From Sphaerosporella brunnea (Eukaryota > Ascomycota > Pezizomycetes > Pezizales > Pyronemataceae), in contig VXIS01000080.1 in NCBI GenBank assembly GCA_008704415.1, positions 1-64,000 of the forward strand: a stretch of 64,000 nt of DNA. The letters are read 5' to 3'. The position numbers and the translations under genes were made by a program. The notes under the pieces were generated by a model. The model saw only the letters and a program-made list of their open reading frames with translations, ran no database searches and was not told the DNA's origin. Positions 22,590 through 34,700 of this stretch are shown here, piece by piece. Position 1 is the stretch's first letter. Every line of letters begins with the position of its first letter.

Positions 22590-24591
22590 ATGGAACAGTC
22601 CGCATCCCTAGAAGCAGAACCACCAAAGGAAGAGGTGATATCGCAATGCCTCACCCTGCTGTCTCAAAAAGACGACACCTCCCGCTTCGTCGGTCTGGCG
22701 ATGATGCTGTCAATCATCAACCATGTTTCTGATCCCGAAAAGGTCGTGAGGAGTTGCTCTGAGAAATTGAATCCTTTGTTTCTTGATCGCTTGTTGAAAG
22801 CCGGTGCGCCCTATGAAAAGCTCCCAGGCAATGCTTCGGCTGACGTCTGTGGTAGGCGCAAGGGAACAAACGCCGTCAGAAGAGTCTAAAAATATGGTAG
22901 AGCTTGCGGTGAATGTGATTAATGCATTCGCCAGATGCTTGCCTGACGCTGGGGACAATCGCTTCTTGGTAGACAGAACACCAGCCTTGATAGCAGCTCT
23001 TGCGAGCAGGTGCGTTCACAACTCGGAGCGAAGAATCGACAATGCTGATTTTCCCGGTAGCTCTGCATTGACCTCTGCTTCGATATTGCAAATTCTGCAT
23101 GCGTTTGCTACTGGCACTGCTGGTTCACAAAAGATCATTCAGTCAGACAATCTAGACGCCATTGTTGATGCTTCTGGGGCGAACGACATGGCGATTCAGG
23201 TATTGCAGCATGCCTTCATAAAATCTCTGGGCGACCCTGCTCTCGTAAAGGTGTGCCTAGAACGTTTTTTTCGGAAATTGGTCCAAAAGCTGGAACATTG
23301 TGAGCGTAGCCTTAGGTTAACCCTTCTTGAATTGCTTGGAGAGCTGCTCGTTCGAATTCCATCCCAGGTAAGAACTGTACGATCTAAGGAAGCGAAGGTC
23401 TATATACTGACGTCCTCCTGGATTCTCCCTTCCGACCCGTCATGGACTGAGCCGTTATATGGTGCCATCAGAACCCTCATCACCTCGGGTTCATCAAGCG
23501 CCGAGCGCCGGCATTGTTTCATCATAACGGCAAGTCTGCTCCACGGATATCCTTCGGAGCATTTCTTCCGATGCAAATCTCTTAGCATGCCTTCGACGTC
23601 TGGTAAACCCTTCATATATCTCCTCCTGCAACTTGTCACCATCGACCTCCGTGCGGCGTTTCCTTCCCTGCTGGAACAGCTGGCTTCACCTTCGTATGCG
23701 GCAACCATACAACGCCTGGCGGCTGGCTTTGACATCGTTGCCTCGTTTCTTACCTTCCTAATGGATTCCGAAGACTTCGAGAGCATTGGCCTTGACCCCG
23801 AGGTTCTCCTCAAGCTCCGAAACGACATCGGTGAAACGTTCGGTTTGACCATCGAATTCTTGAGGGATCGTTGGGATGCTGCCTACTCTGGAGCAGCAGG
23901 ATTTGAGCCCGGATATGAGCAAGATGGTCCCAAAGGGCTAACATGGGATTCGTCTTTGGGTGGTGGACCGGAGAAGGATGTCTTGATAATTGGCGCAGTC
24001 AGGGCATTGTCACTTTGGCTCAAGGAGGACGAAGCTCTGAGGAAAGAAGCCGGCGGTCTCATGGATGTGTTCCTAGGACTGTGGACGAAGGGACTGGAGG
24101 CAGGTGTAGACTACCGGTCGTGGATCATCGGGGCGTTGGATGGCATCCTTGAAGAGCCCCACGGTCGAGCCATGTTTCAGCAATTGAAGGGATGGCAACT
24201 CGTATGGAACGATTTGAAAACGACGCTGGGCAACTCCCAACGAGGCGAGCAACAGACTCGAGTGGCCATTGAGGAAGCAAGGCTATTGACGACCTTCGTC
24301 AAGGAGGAACGGTTTTACAACGACTCGTGGGCAAGGGAATCGGTAAAAGTTGCTGCAAACTTCCGGTCCGCCAATTCAAGTCGTCTAGAGTTGGAACTGG
24401 GTGTCATGATGTTAGAGTTGGCGAGCGAGTGCGTTGCCGCAACTTTAGGGTCAACAGGCAAGTTTCTTAACAGGGAACTCGAGCAGTTGTGTGCACTGCA
24501 CAAACGGTTTGAGCCAATGGTACAGAACGCAGCTGAAAATGACGAGCTTATGGGCATAATGGAGGATGTCTCGCAGCTGTTCCCGGCGTAG
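22590..24591 (+). CDS. Neurochondrin-family protein
   Basis: Two exons, 22590-22803 and 22856-24591, encode 649 aa. The 52-nt intron (GTGCGC donor; branch GGCTGACG; acceptor GGTAG) joins LLKAG to AREQTPSEESKN. All-helical, armadillo-like repeats run throughout. Features typical of the fungal neurochondrin (PF05536) family are an N-terminal CLTLLSQKDDTSRFVGLAMML block, LAVNVINAFARCLP, SGKPFIYLLLQLVTIDLRAAF and a C-terminal acidic helix. Fungal members are uncharacterised; the animal protein is a cytosolic neuronal factor, so function here cannot be inferred. No transmembrane segment is visible. A GTAAGA at about 23367 could start a second, frame-preserving intron, but no good acceptor follows. 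Confidence 0.85.
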
Positions 24592-25507
24592 CAGAAGGTA
24601 CATGTTCATAGCTGCAGCAATCATTTACAAATGCACATATGGATCACAACTTTTAGCTCAAATCGACAACCTGGGTGTGAGTTGTATTAACGGCCTTACG
24701 TATCAACCGATAAGTTTCCAGTGACTACAATGACAAAAAAACCCGGCGAATTGCGACCACAATCTCAGAAAGCCTGTAGTAATGTGACTTTTCGCCCACT
24801 GTCGCATTGGCGGGGATAGTTATTCATAAAAATGTCCATTTTGCACATTACAGTATTGTTATGGTATTCTTTATAATAGGCATCGCAATGAAACCCGACG
24901 AGATTGCCCATTCTTACAAAATACTGAAATTCCTTAGAATACCCTATCATCTGCCGAATTTGCCTAGAATACCGCATCATTATCTGGTGGCTGTAATTCC
25001 AAAGGCAATAAATGATCAACAGGCATTTTTTAAGTGCAGGGAGACGTGCCGCCATTGCTTTTACAGCGGAGATGGACCATAGGACGGTCGAGCGGGGTGT
25101 TGACGTATCACAATAACTGATATAACTGATTTACGAACAACATCTGGCGCACGTAGAGTAAAATAGCTTCTAAGGTTAGTTGTATAATAGGATAAATAGA
25201 CTGTCGTGACTTGCGCTTCAACCCTCGATGAGAGCAGTTAATTACATAAGTAAATAAAACGTTAAAAAAAAAAAAAAAAAAAAAAGAAAAGAAAAAAAAA
25301 GACCAAAAAGGAAAAATTATTTTTTTAATTATTTTTTTCAGGTTTTTGAGAATGCTGTATCAATATCATATCTCAGTGAATCCAAAAACGATAGCACTGC
25401 GCATCGGAAACGTAATGTGCAATGCGTTGGATACAATGTGCAAAGAAGCCTCGTAATAAATTAGCAATCACTTTGGTTGCTGGGTTTTTGTGAGCTTGTT
25501 AATGCTA
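24592..25507. other. Intergenic DNA with A-rich tract
   Basis: No gene. An A23 run followed by A-rich sequence occupies about 25264-25301. It might be a retroelement 3' tail, but no adjacent element or duplication is visible. Confidence 0.45.
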
Positions 25508-25509
25508 TA

Positions 25510-25991
25510 CCGTATTGACTCGGCTATAAGAGACCCCTCCAGATTTGGTTAGCGGCACATATTTACCTTATAGGGAATGTAACGGGACAGACGCGAGGAA
25601 ACGTCCAAGGTACGTAGCTTTCGAGGCAAGGACCGGAGGTAGGAGGACAAGGACAAGAGGCAGAAGAAGACGAGACAAGACAAGGTGGTTCAAGGTTACT
25701 AGGTTCGCTAGTATACAAGACGTTCTGTAAAGAAGAGAAGAAGAAAAGAAACAAAAACAAGTGAAACCTCGCTATTTATGCTTGCCCGTCACGTGACCGT
25801 GCGTCACGTGACACCCTAACCCTAGCGCCGAGCCACCCCTTAACCTTGAGCCGTGACAGGGAATTTAAAGTCTCCAAAAGGAAGTCGGTAAAAACAAAAA
25901 CCCTCCTTGGTAAGCTTGAAAATTTCCCTATGAGGCAATTATCTGCCGCTAACCAAATCTGGTGGGGTCTCTTCTAGCCGAGTCAATACGG
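25510..25991. mobile_element. CCGTATTGACTCGG-ended MITE, split by a solo LTR
   Basis: Inverted ends of about 65 bases start CCGTATTGACTCGGCTA on both sides and include ACCAAATCTGG and its complement. TA flanks both ends (25508-25509, 25992-25993). Subtracting the nested LTR plus one 5-bp duplication leaves a 196-bp MITE. A related fragment lies at 20313-20424. Confidence 0.88.
25578..25858. mobile_element. Solo LTR nested in the MITE
   Basis: A 281-bp unit begins TGTAACGG and ends CCGTGACA, the TG...CA inverted ends of retrotransposon LTRs. It is flanked by a perfect 5-bp duplication GGGAA (25573-25577, 25859-25863). The interior has a pyrimidine/purine-biased stretch and two TCACGTGAC palindromes near 25790-25812. 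No internal retrotransposon sequence is present, so it is a solo LTR left by recombination between two LTRs. Orientation is undetermined. Confidence 0.88.
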
Positions 25992-26090
25992 TAGTAACAC
26001 TGCCGTAACGATTTCTTATCATAGTACCTAAGTAGCCTGCCAAACATGAACTCCAGAGGAAAAACATATGGGTCATTTATATCGCTCAAT

Positions 26091-27124
26091 GGGTGCATTC
26101 CCGTAAGCTTAAAACCATGTCATAGGAAAAAAACAGGGTTCCTAGACAAAATTTAGATTTGAATGACCCCCCGATAAGAAGACGAAATCCGTGATGTTGA
26201 GGAGGGGGGACCCCCCCTCCACGTAACCAAAAGCCATAACCAAAAAATAGAGCCGCAACGTTGATTGGTTGTTTCAACCTCACCTTGCGCAATTGCGGCG
26301 GCTGAAGCTTCACGCGTAGCACGGCCTCTTTCTACACCGAGCCCACGCCCTCCACTCTCACGATACATCGGATTTGGACTTTTTATTCTTTGCGAGACTT
26401 TGCACGAGTTGCCTCAGGCACAAATTTATCTGGCCCGACGATGCACCGAAAGCCCGAAACTGCAACACCATCGCAGCTCGGCATCCTCATCTACGTGGGG
26501 GCGTTTGGTTTTGTGGACGGTATGCAAGTTCCGGTAGAGGCCGCAGGGGCTCACTACGTTCAAAATGCTTACTATTCGGGCTGGACATGCTCACACTTTG
26601 TTAACAACCTCGTCTGCTCGGTCCTGATGGGACAATAGGCTCTGATGGTTTCCATTTGTGTGCAAATCTCCTCTTCTGTGTAGTTTTTAGAGCCAGCAAC
26701 CCTTCCTCTCTGGTTGGAGGCTGCGGGGGTTTGGAAGAGGCTCTGAGACGGCATTCTGAAGCTTTGATGGCGGCGGTAGATGGGTTGAATAAAGTATTGT
26801 ATGTTCGAACTGTATTGCAAATAATGGAGAACAGCAATACCTCGACACCTCTTTGTTTTTTATTCTCCTACCCGCTTGTGAGGTTAGAATTGCGCCGTTG
26901 TTGATGTCTTGTTGAAGCAACGCGAGGTGGTGACGTGTTTGCAAGGCGGTGGATGGGTTCGCGAGGTGGTCGCGAGGTAACAGGGTCGCGATATCACGGG
27001 GTACGTCATGAGCGACGTGACTGACATCCTCTATTTCGCTCAAGAAGGATTTACGGTCGGCTAGTTGAACCAACATCAGGTAAAATATTTCGGTTCTTGG
27101 TTTTAGGCTTACGGGAATGCACCC
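26091..27124 (+). mobile_element. Decayed PIF/Harbinger-like element
   Basis: A 1034-bp element with terminal inverted repeats beginning GGGTGCATTCCCGTAAGC and alike for about 27 bases, flanked by a 3-bp duplication AAT (26088-26090, 27125-27127). Inside, the plus strand at about 26490-26640 reads VGAFGFVDGMQVPVEA, then YYSGWTCSHFVNNL and, after a frameshift, GPDGTI. This resembles the DDE block of HARBI1-like transposases (GFxDGT...YSGxK...PDG). The frame is broken and short, so it is non-functional. Family is inferred from these motifs and the 3-bp duplication; AAT differs from the usual TWA. Confidence 0.75.
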
Positions 27125-27127
27125 AAT

Positions 27128-27531
27128 ATAACTCATGATCGCAGAAAGCGTCTGGACTATCCTATATCAGGACGGCTATAGTGAGTATCACTCACCCTTT
27201 TCTTTCCTCGCGAAGACGACTTTAAATGCCGACTCGCAATACCATGACCTGATATTGCTTCAAATTCGTCACCCATCATCAGGAAGCAAATACGGCCTTA
27301 TTAGCCCCAGTCACAGCGCTCCCCTCACCTAGAGGAGTTGAATTCAACATGACCCCTCACAGACAAGCACTCGGTCAGAGACCGCAGGGTTAGGGTTCCG
27401 CATGGAAGGCTAAAATAGTCGAAACCACTAGTCAAAAAGCTTAATCTGCACGCTCGAAGCCCAAGCGAGATGCCAGAAAAGGGACGCGCATCGTCAGACT
27501 GGCCGCTTCAATCACCGCCCTGAATGTCTAA
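27128..27531. other. GPI2 upstream DNA
   Basis: No gene or repeat is clear. This is the likely GPI2 promoter. Confidence 0.4.
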
Positions 27532-29126
27532 ATGCCTGAACTCTTTATGCCCACGCCCATCGCGCCACAACCGAAACATCGTCCCTCTCCGCCGCCGATA
27601 ACCACCACCGAGCTCACCTGGAGCACTCCCGCTTCGCCGGCCGAACTCCCGGCTGCTGTTCCACAGTCCACCAACACCACCACTCTACAGCTCCCCGAAG
27701 TCCGGCATGGAGCGCGACGGACGTCTCCAACTAACATAGCGGTGGATGAGACGGGGGCGCGACGGAGAAAGGGGCGGTCGAATCCAAAGCAGAACCCGAA
27801 GAAGCGGGCGCAGTGGAAGAAGCTGCTTTGGGTGAAGCAAGACTGTCCGTTCAAAAACACCCCCCACACAGCTCAAGCTAGCTCTCTATACTAACGGCGG
27901 GAAACGGGTGAGAAGATCCTGACAACTGGGTGGATCCAACGTTCCTCAAGGATCTCCAGCGCAATATCAACGTGCACCCCTACGATTTCTACTCACTCGT
28001 TGCCGAATCCACTGTGGTAGTGCAGCACTTGGCTTCAGCCGTGATCTTTGTCACTTCCTTCGTCGCCATCTACATCGAGGTTGTTTCGCCGGTGTCGGTG
28101 GTTGCCGTATCCACCATGCTCACGGTGGCAGGATGGGCGGTATGGGATATGGGATGGGAGAAGCGTGAAGCGGCCAAGGAGCGCGCCGTGACGCATAAGG
28201 ATGGAGGATATGATCGCGCTGTCAGCAACAATAACAATGGCGGGGCGAGCTCGGGCGGCTCGGTAAGTCCTAGCAAAGGACTGGGGTTGGAGTTCAAAAG
28301 GTCGCATCATCAAGCGCACAGCAGCGGCAGCTATTTCCCGCCGTTCGAAGGAGGAGGCACCCCCGCGTCCGCGCCGGTATCTCCAAGCAAATCTTCCCGG
28401 TCGCCCGATGACGATCCGCCAGAGGCCCCGCATCAAGACCAATCGGAACAACTGCGGAAGACGCGAGTGATAGCCACCGCAAAGTCCGCGCTGTTAATCT
28501 ACTGTAAGCACCGTCCGCGTCGACCGGCCGTGCACAGGGTCTAATGTTTCCCCACATAGTTACTCTTCTTGGATTATCCCCCATCCTCCGGAGTTTAACT
28601 AAGGGTGTCACCGAGGACAGCATCTGGGCTATAGCCACTTGGCTGTTCATTGCCAATTTTCTCAGCTTTGACTACGGCAGCGGGATCGAGCGCAATTTCC
28701 CCGCCTCCTTCTCCACCAACGCCGCAATCACTTCCTCCGTAGTGCTAGCCTCGCGCCTCACAGACACCTCGCACGTGTTCTCACTCATGTTGTTCAGCAT
28801 CCAGGTCTTCGGCTTATTCCCCGTGTTCCGCAGGACGCTGAAACACATGTCGTGGAACCTGCACGTGCTTCTCACGGTGGTGCTGGTGCTCGGCGCTGCT
28901 GGGGGGTTGATGTTTGTGGTTGGGTGGGGATGGGCGGTTGCCTGGGTGCTCGGAGTGCTCGTGGGCATGGGAGGTTGCGGGTGGTGGATGATAGACCTGC
29001 AAAAGTACAAAAAGTAAGTTTTTTTTCCTCGCCCACTCTCAACCGGCAATTCCCACTGACCGGAACAGCGAAATACATGGGCCGTGGGACCCCGCAAGAC
29101 CGGTTATCCGTAGACAATGGGCTTAA
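27532..29126 (+). CDS. GPI2: GPI-GlcNAc transferase subunit GPI2/PIG-C
   Basis: A membrane subunit of the ER complex that adds GlcNAc to phosphatidylinositol, the first step of GPI-anchor synthesis. Four exons: 27532-27844, 27916-28503, 28560-29013, 29069-29126 (470 aa). The conserved KKLLWVKQDYPDNWVDPTFL is created by splicing exon 1 to exon 2 (GTCCGT donor, TACTAAC branch). It is followed by YDFYSLVAESTVVVQH and several hydrophobic membrane spans, a Ser/Pro-rich cytosolic loop (residues about 175-280), LTKGVTEDSIWAIATW, further spans, and the C-terminal KNEIHGPWDPARPVIRRQW formed by the last splice. The N-terminal 100 residues are low-complexity; an alternative ATG lies at 27547. Confidence 0.95.
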
Positions 29127-29510
29127 TGACGATTCCGTGTAAGGTTTTGACGTGTGCGTTCCTATGATTGTCTTCTTTCCGTGACTGAAACGAGCGTATA
29201 TATGTCTTGCACTTCGCGAAGAATCAAACTGCCGTATCCATTGTAATGGTACCCGGAATGGTAACTAATATACAAGAATTCCAAGCAAGCAGAGTTTTGC
29301 ACCCTCGAATAATCTTCCGAGTGAGAGGACATGAAGTAATCCAATGACAGAAGAATTTCTACCACACGGAATACTTCTTGAAGGGTTCCAAATACTCGAG
29401 AGTGTCGTGGCAGTTACTCATCTGCATCTTAGTCCTTGCTTCCGGAAGCCTAGAATATCGATTATCAGTGACACCGCTTCAAAGCTACCATCGCTTGGTT
29501 CAAGGGCTTT
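29127..29510. other. Convergent 3' gap between GPI2 and OMA1
   Basis: About 380 bases separate the two stop codons. I see no gene or element. Confidence 0.5.
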
Positions 29511-31130
29511 CTACCATTGCTTGATATTCTCGATGCGTTGTTTGTGCTACGCCGGAGATTAACTTCAATTAAAGTTTACCGGCAGGAAAGAACACAAACC
29601 GAAGGATGTGTGGATAAGAACTGTGGGACTTGGAGATATTCTGCTGCTTCCTGTTGTCGCGAATGTCGTCAGATAACCTTTGTTTCGCGAAGAAGGAAAG
29701 AAAACTGGCAGTACCATGCGCTCCCACAGAGCGATCGCTTTTTCGGGATCGTACTGCCAATAGTGTCAGTATCTCGTTCTCGTTGCCATGGAAATTGTGG
29801 AGGTGACATACGCAAGCCTGGGCCATCATCAAGAGTCCGATATAATCGGCCTTTTATGGCAATAGAATCAGCACGTTGTTCACAGAGGAAAACTGGCATT
29901 ACATACCTCTGCCTCTTGCTTCCTCGAGCCAGGCCTTAGATATACCAAGTCCAAGACAATCCTACCCATCCGACCCACGGTATCGGGATCGCCAAGGGTT
30001 ATGCCAGCAAAGACCAGGGCAGCCAGGACCAAAATGGATTTACTGAAGCGTTCTGCGGCGTGATGGGCTATGGTGTGCGCAATCTCGTGGGACTGGAATA
30101 TATTAGGAAGACCTTCAGGGGTAGAATTGATGAATGGCGCCGTACCAGCACTGCCGCCAGGCCATCGTCATCACCGCAGATGGGTAGTATGCCGCTATGA
30201 ACTCATTAGAACTAAGCTACCAAAGAAACAGTAGGTTTCAGGGCAGCACCTGAAGACAAAGACCTTCCCTCTATCCGTTGAACAGAGTTAGAGAACCTTC
30301 CATCAATGGGATGGTGAATTGTACCCCGGAATAACGAAGGCATTCTTTATGGAATCTTCTTTGATGACATGTACTGGGATTTACCGAAAAGTAAGCTTTA
30401 ATACAACAAAGCGGTCCGATGTTTGCCATGTTTAGATTGGACGCACCTTCCCAATGCAAATTTTCCATTCCCGCGACAGGAACAAGACTGTTGTATTACC
30501 AATTTCGTATGCCCCAAATCAGCGTCCCTGGCCACCATTAACCCAGCGAAAACGTGGAGTGACCTACCGATCCAGCACCTTCTTGACCCGTCGGGTAACG
30601 GGATGGTACTGTGGCAGTATGCTACCCGCAAACTGATGCATGGTAATGTCATACCTTCCCCGCGCTCTAGTTTCTGGCTTTCACTTTCCTTTGGGGGCGA
30701 TGGAGGCCTACATCTGCTTCGCGAGCTTTGCTTCCGTCTCTGGACTTATGCAGTTGAACCTTCTGCGGTGGCTCACCGGGACCTCTTCAATGTTGTAGGC
30801 GACGAAAGCCGCACCCGTCAGGGCCGTGATAGTGACGAACCTCCTGTGGAGAGCTATCAGTTTCTACTGGAGAAGCTTTGAAGCACGCACACTGTACCTA
30901 AATCTTGGATTTTTCCATAGGTACTTAAGCGGGGGCCGCTTGCGTCCCGGAAAATGCTGATACTGTCTGCCCCAACGAGGGCCAGCTGAAGGAGGTCTCT
31001 CGATGTAGATGTACGCATTCCTCTGCTGGGGGATCACCGGAGGCTTTGGCATGCGCGGCGCACGGCAAAACGCCGAAAGCGGCCCAGCCTGGGTGTGCTT
31101 GCAAAAGCTGGTGATTGTGCGGGCGAACAT
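29511..31130 (-). CDS. OMA1: Mitochondrial inner-membrane metallopeptidase OMA1
   Basis: An M48-family zinc protease of the mitochondrial inner membrane, involved in stress-triggered protein quality control. Twelve exons: 31130-30898, 30843-30712, 30654-30568, 30487-30447, 30373-30325, 30270-30250, 30194-30146, 30092-29907, 29850-29812, 29753-29715, 29650-29600, 29546-29511 (320 aa). A basic, Ser/Thr-rich presequence begins MFARTITSF. One membrane span (residues about 82-97) precedes NIEEVPVSHRRRFNC. The zinc motif HEIAH is at 206-210, preceded by Ser rather than the common Gly, and the third ligand lies in QEAEADYIG. FLSTHPSHKQRIENI ends the protein. The TAG at 30866-30864 falls inside a 54-nt intron whose removal restores phase. 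ATG 31130 was chosen as the first ATG. Confidence 0.95.
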
Positions 31131-31738
31131 GGTTGATTTCAGGCTTGTTGAATTATGGATCAAGGTGAAAGCTTCGGAACCCTAATCCAAAAGCTTCCGA
31201 GGAGGTTGAAAATTAGCCCGGAAAGCTCTCTCGCTAAGATCCGTCTTCCCTTACGGCTGTCGGCAGTGCTCTCTCTACAGTTACATAACCACGGCGTATC
31301 TACAGAACGACCGGCCGAGAAGCATGGATGAAGCGTAGAACCGAGTCTGGATGGATAAGATAAACCCGAGCCGAAAAAGCGTGACATCCTCCTCCAAGAA
31401 TGCAATACCGAACCACCGCCCACCGAAGTAAAAAGTGCATATAGTACAACGGAGGACCACATCAATCTCCAGAATTGTACAGAAGAAAGAAAAGGAAAAA
31501 GAAACCTCAAAACCTAGCCAACAGAATAATACCAAAATAGATACCAGGAGAAAAAGGGGTACTAAGATCCTGGCCAAAGAAGCAACACATTGAAAAATCC
31601 AACCCCGCCAAAAAGAACACCTTGTGGATATAAAACGTGAAGAGAAAAGAAGCTCAATACAACATAGCCCATATAAGACGACTCCTGACAATTCAAAACA
31701 TAGGAAATATGAAAGCGTGAGCGAGTGGACAGTGCCGT
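31131..31738. other. OMA1 promoter and 3' flank of the scaffold gene
   Basis: About 600 bases between two tandem minus-strand genes. Minus-strand open frames here match no family. No repeats are seen. Confidence 0.4.
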
Positions 31739-34700
31739 CTAATCTTCTTCGGCGAGCGACTCTTCCATTTCTCTCCATTCTCTTGCCGCTTGAGAAAGCC
31801 GGTTGACCCCGGAAATCCTTTCAGCATATAAAGATTCACACGCCGTTCTGGGAAACAAAAAAAAAAAAAAAAAAAAAAAAAATCAGTAAAAATTCTACAG
31901 CAGAGTAGAAGACTAGCTAACCTGAAAGTGATTCCCCTCTGGGATGAAATAACTCCTATGGCCTGTAGGACTGCCTTTCGGGAGTCCCGAGAGAAAACTG
32001 CGGGGTGGTTGATCCACTCAAGGGCTGATTCCAATTCGGCGTCCAGTGCGGAAGACGTCGAAGCATCGATTCCTGCCGCTGGAATGAAGTTGTTTTCAAG
32101 CGCTGGCGTTGGTACCGTTAGTTGCTGAGATTGAGGATCTCCGTTCTCCGATGCCTGCATGCTGGGCGATGGCGGGGCAGGTAACGGCGGCAAACCACCC
32201 TTGCCCAAGCCACGGAGGATAGTCCGGGTCTCCTTTAACAAGGCCTGTGCACGTTCATGCTGGTTCCTTGACACCAGAGTCAAAGCTCTGCTCAGCATGT
32301 CTGACGTCAAAAGCTCCATCCGACGCTGTACAACCATGGGGTGCGGGGGGATCGGGGGTGATCCCAATTGTCCACTACCCTTCCTGTTCGAAGCTGGAAG
32401 CATCGTGATTGTGAGAAGATGAGGCCTTGATTGCGAGAGGGTGCCATCTCTCTGTATGTCCCCATATGTAAGGTCAGCCTGGATGATAGGGATCTCTTCG
32501 ACGCTCATGGTGCGTTGGTCGTCTTGGTCCATGGAGCCACCCAGAGCCTCGAGTCCCGAAACAATTGACTCCCACGCATCCTGTGGGGCCTGTTCGGCTT
32601 GTGAACTATCGGGAGCGATCACAAGTTGCACCAGCACATCTGTGGCGGTCAGATATCAGATGGCATAATCGTAGGCATTTGGCGCGGCTAAACTTACCCT
32701 TTTTATCTCCGAAGCGCAGATCACCTAATGAAACTTCGGCTTCTCGGCCTGAAGCTCGCTTCGAAACATGTAGCGCCCCGCTAATTTTGACAAACCGCGC
32801 CGGAGAGCCTTCGGGTAGCTTGAGCTTGAGCTTGGCATTCTTATGCGAGAGTGACTGAAGACTGCCCACACAGCCAGCTACACACTCTCGCAACATCATC
32901 CAGTCTTTAACATAGGTGAATAGGCCCTTCGTTCTGGTCGAAAGTTCGATCATTGTGTCAGGCTTATGGGTCAAACCCAGACCAAATGAATGGATCGTGA
33001 TCCTGTCAGTCTGTCAGTGTCTGTTAGGTAATTTATGACAACCATGCTTCAGCCTACTTTGCAGCCTCGGCACGGGACACCACAAAGTCCACGGCTTCCG
33101 TTTCCAAGGTAGAGGAGTCGCTTATAAGCAGGATTGAAGCAATCGGATTGCTCGATTTCCGCTGCATGAGGAGATCCATAGCGACATTGGCCCCTTCCAC
33201 AACATCGGCTCGCAAGCTTTTTTGACCGACAGGCCGAATCGAGCCGATGACTTTTTGCCAGCCGCCCCAGCTTTTAGTCGTGAGTCCCGTCAATGGTACA
33301 CCACCACCACTGGATCCGAATGTGACGAGACCCAGGCGGTCCTTGTCGCCCAGACTGTGTACTACGAATCTGAGACAGTCGCGAAGAAGGTTTATTTTGA
33401 GCCCTTGCATCGAAGAAGATACCGGGATGACGATAACAATGTCGAGTGGTATATGCATGGACCGAGGCACTCTTCCCCCCCTGGATGATGTACTATATTC
33501 AGTAGCCGAAGTAACGACGGATCGACTTCCACCGTGTGTGCCGGAATAGTTGGAATTCACGGAGGATACTCGCCTTGTCGTTTTCATTGTCCGATAATCA
33601 TCATCTTCCACATCGGAATTTGCAGCCTGCTTGTCCTCATAGGTTGGGGTTCGCAGCAGCGGCGGCGGATCAGAATTCAGCTCAAGTAATGCTCGTTGCC
33701 AGTGTTCCAGCTGAGATTGGCTCAGAAATGAAAGATGGAACTGAGGAAGCTCCGCCACGGAGAGATTCAATGTTAGGATGTGCTCATCTAAGATTGCATC
33801 AGCCAGAAAGATTTAGATATTTAGTCAGGCGGAAAGACTATACCAGGTCCACCGGATACGTTGACCTTTTTAAGGTGCTTCTTGATGAGAATGGATCCTT
33901 TGAGAGTGCACTTGCCCGTCTTCTTTTTGGCGCCTCCGTTGGCAAATTGCTGATTTGACGACATCTTCTTCTCCTTGACACAGATGAGCATTTCGGAAAA
34001 CAGATAACATTCAAGCTCCTGCCAAGTTTGACAGTCCTTTCCGACTTTGATGGTGCCGTGAAGCCGAAGTTTACCAAAGCTGGAAGCACCGTTAGATTCA
34101 CCTCAAATATAATCGACACAAGCGGGATAGTACCGGTTGAAATCCAATCCGTGCCAGTTCTCTACTCGATTACGGAGCTCTTCGGTGATGCTTGCAAGAA
34201 GCTCCTGCTGTTCTCGCTCATGCTCCAGCTCTCGTTCCCGCGATCGTGCAGAGGGCGCTTCGGCTCGCTCGAATGAATATTGACTACTGCGCCCAGTCGG
34301 ACTTGAAGGTGACGGATATTGCTGATCGTACAAATTCGGTGTCGGCGCCGAGGGCACAGCGGGAAGGTCGTCTGCGTAGTTCTGCCATTTACCCCCCACG
34401 ACCTCCAGAGTGACCAAACAGGTCAGACTTTGCTGAACCTTCGAACGGCTGAGAGTAGGGAATTCGCTCTTCACGGTCAAAGCGGGTGGTGGGATAGGAT
34501 TGGAAACTGAATTGCGCGAACTGAGCTCATTATCCATGTAATCGTACTCATGCCGTCGAATAACTGGTGGGGGGGCGCTTGGTGGGGGAGGCGGATCTAC
34601 ATAATCTCCACCAGAAACATTGCTGTTATTGCGCCAATGCCCATTCTCGTGTCTCATGGCGGGTTCCACCATCTCGCTGCGACTACCCGTGCGGCCCTCG

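Noticed and set aside
30864..30866. In-frame TAG suggesting OMA1 is a pseudogene or read-through
   Set aside because: A 54-nt intron with good splice sites removes it and restores phase, and all later exons are intact.
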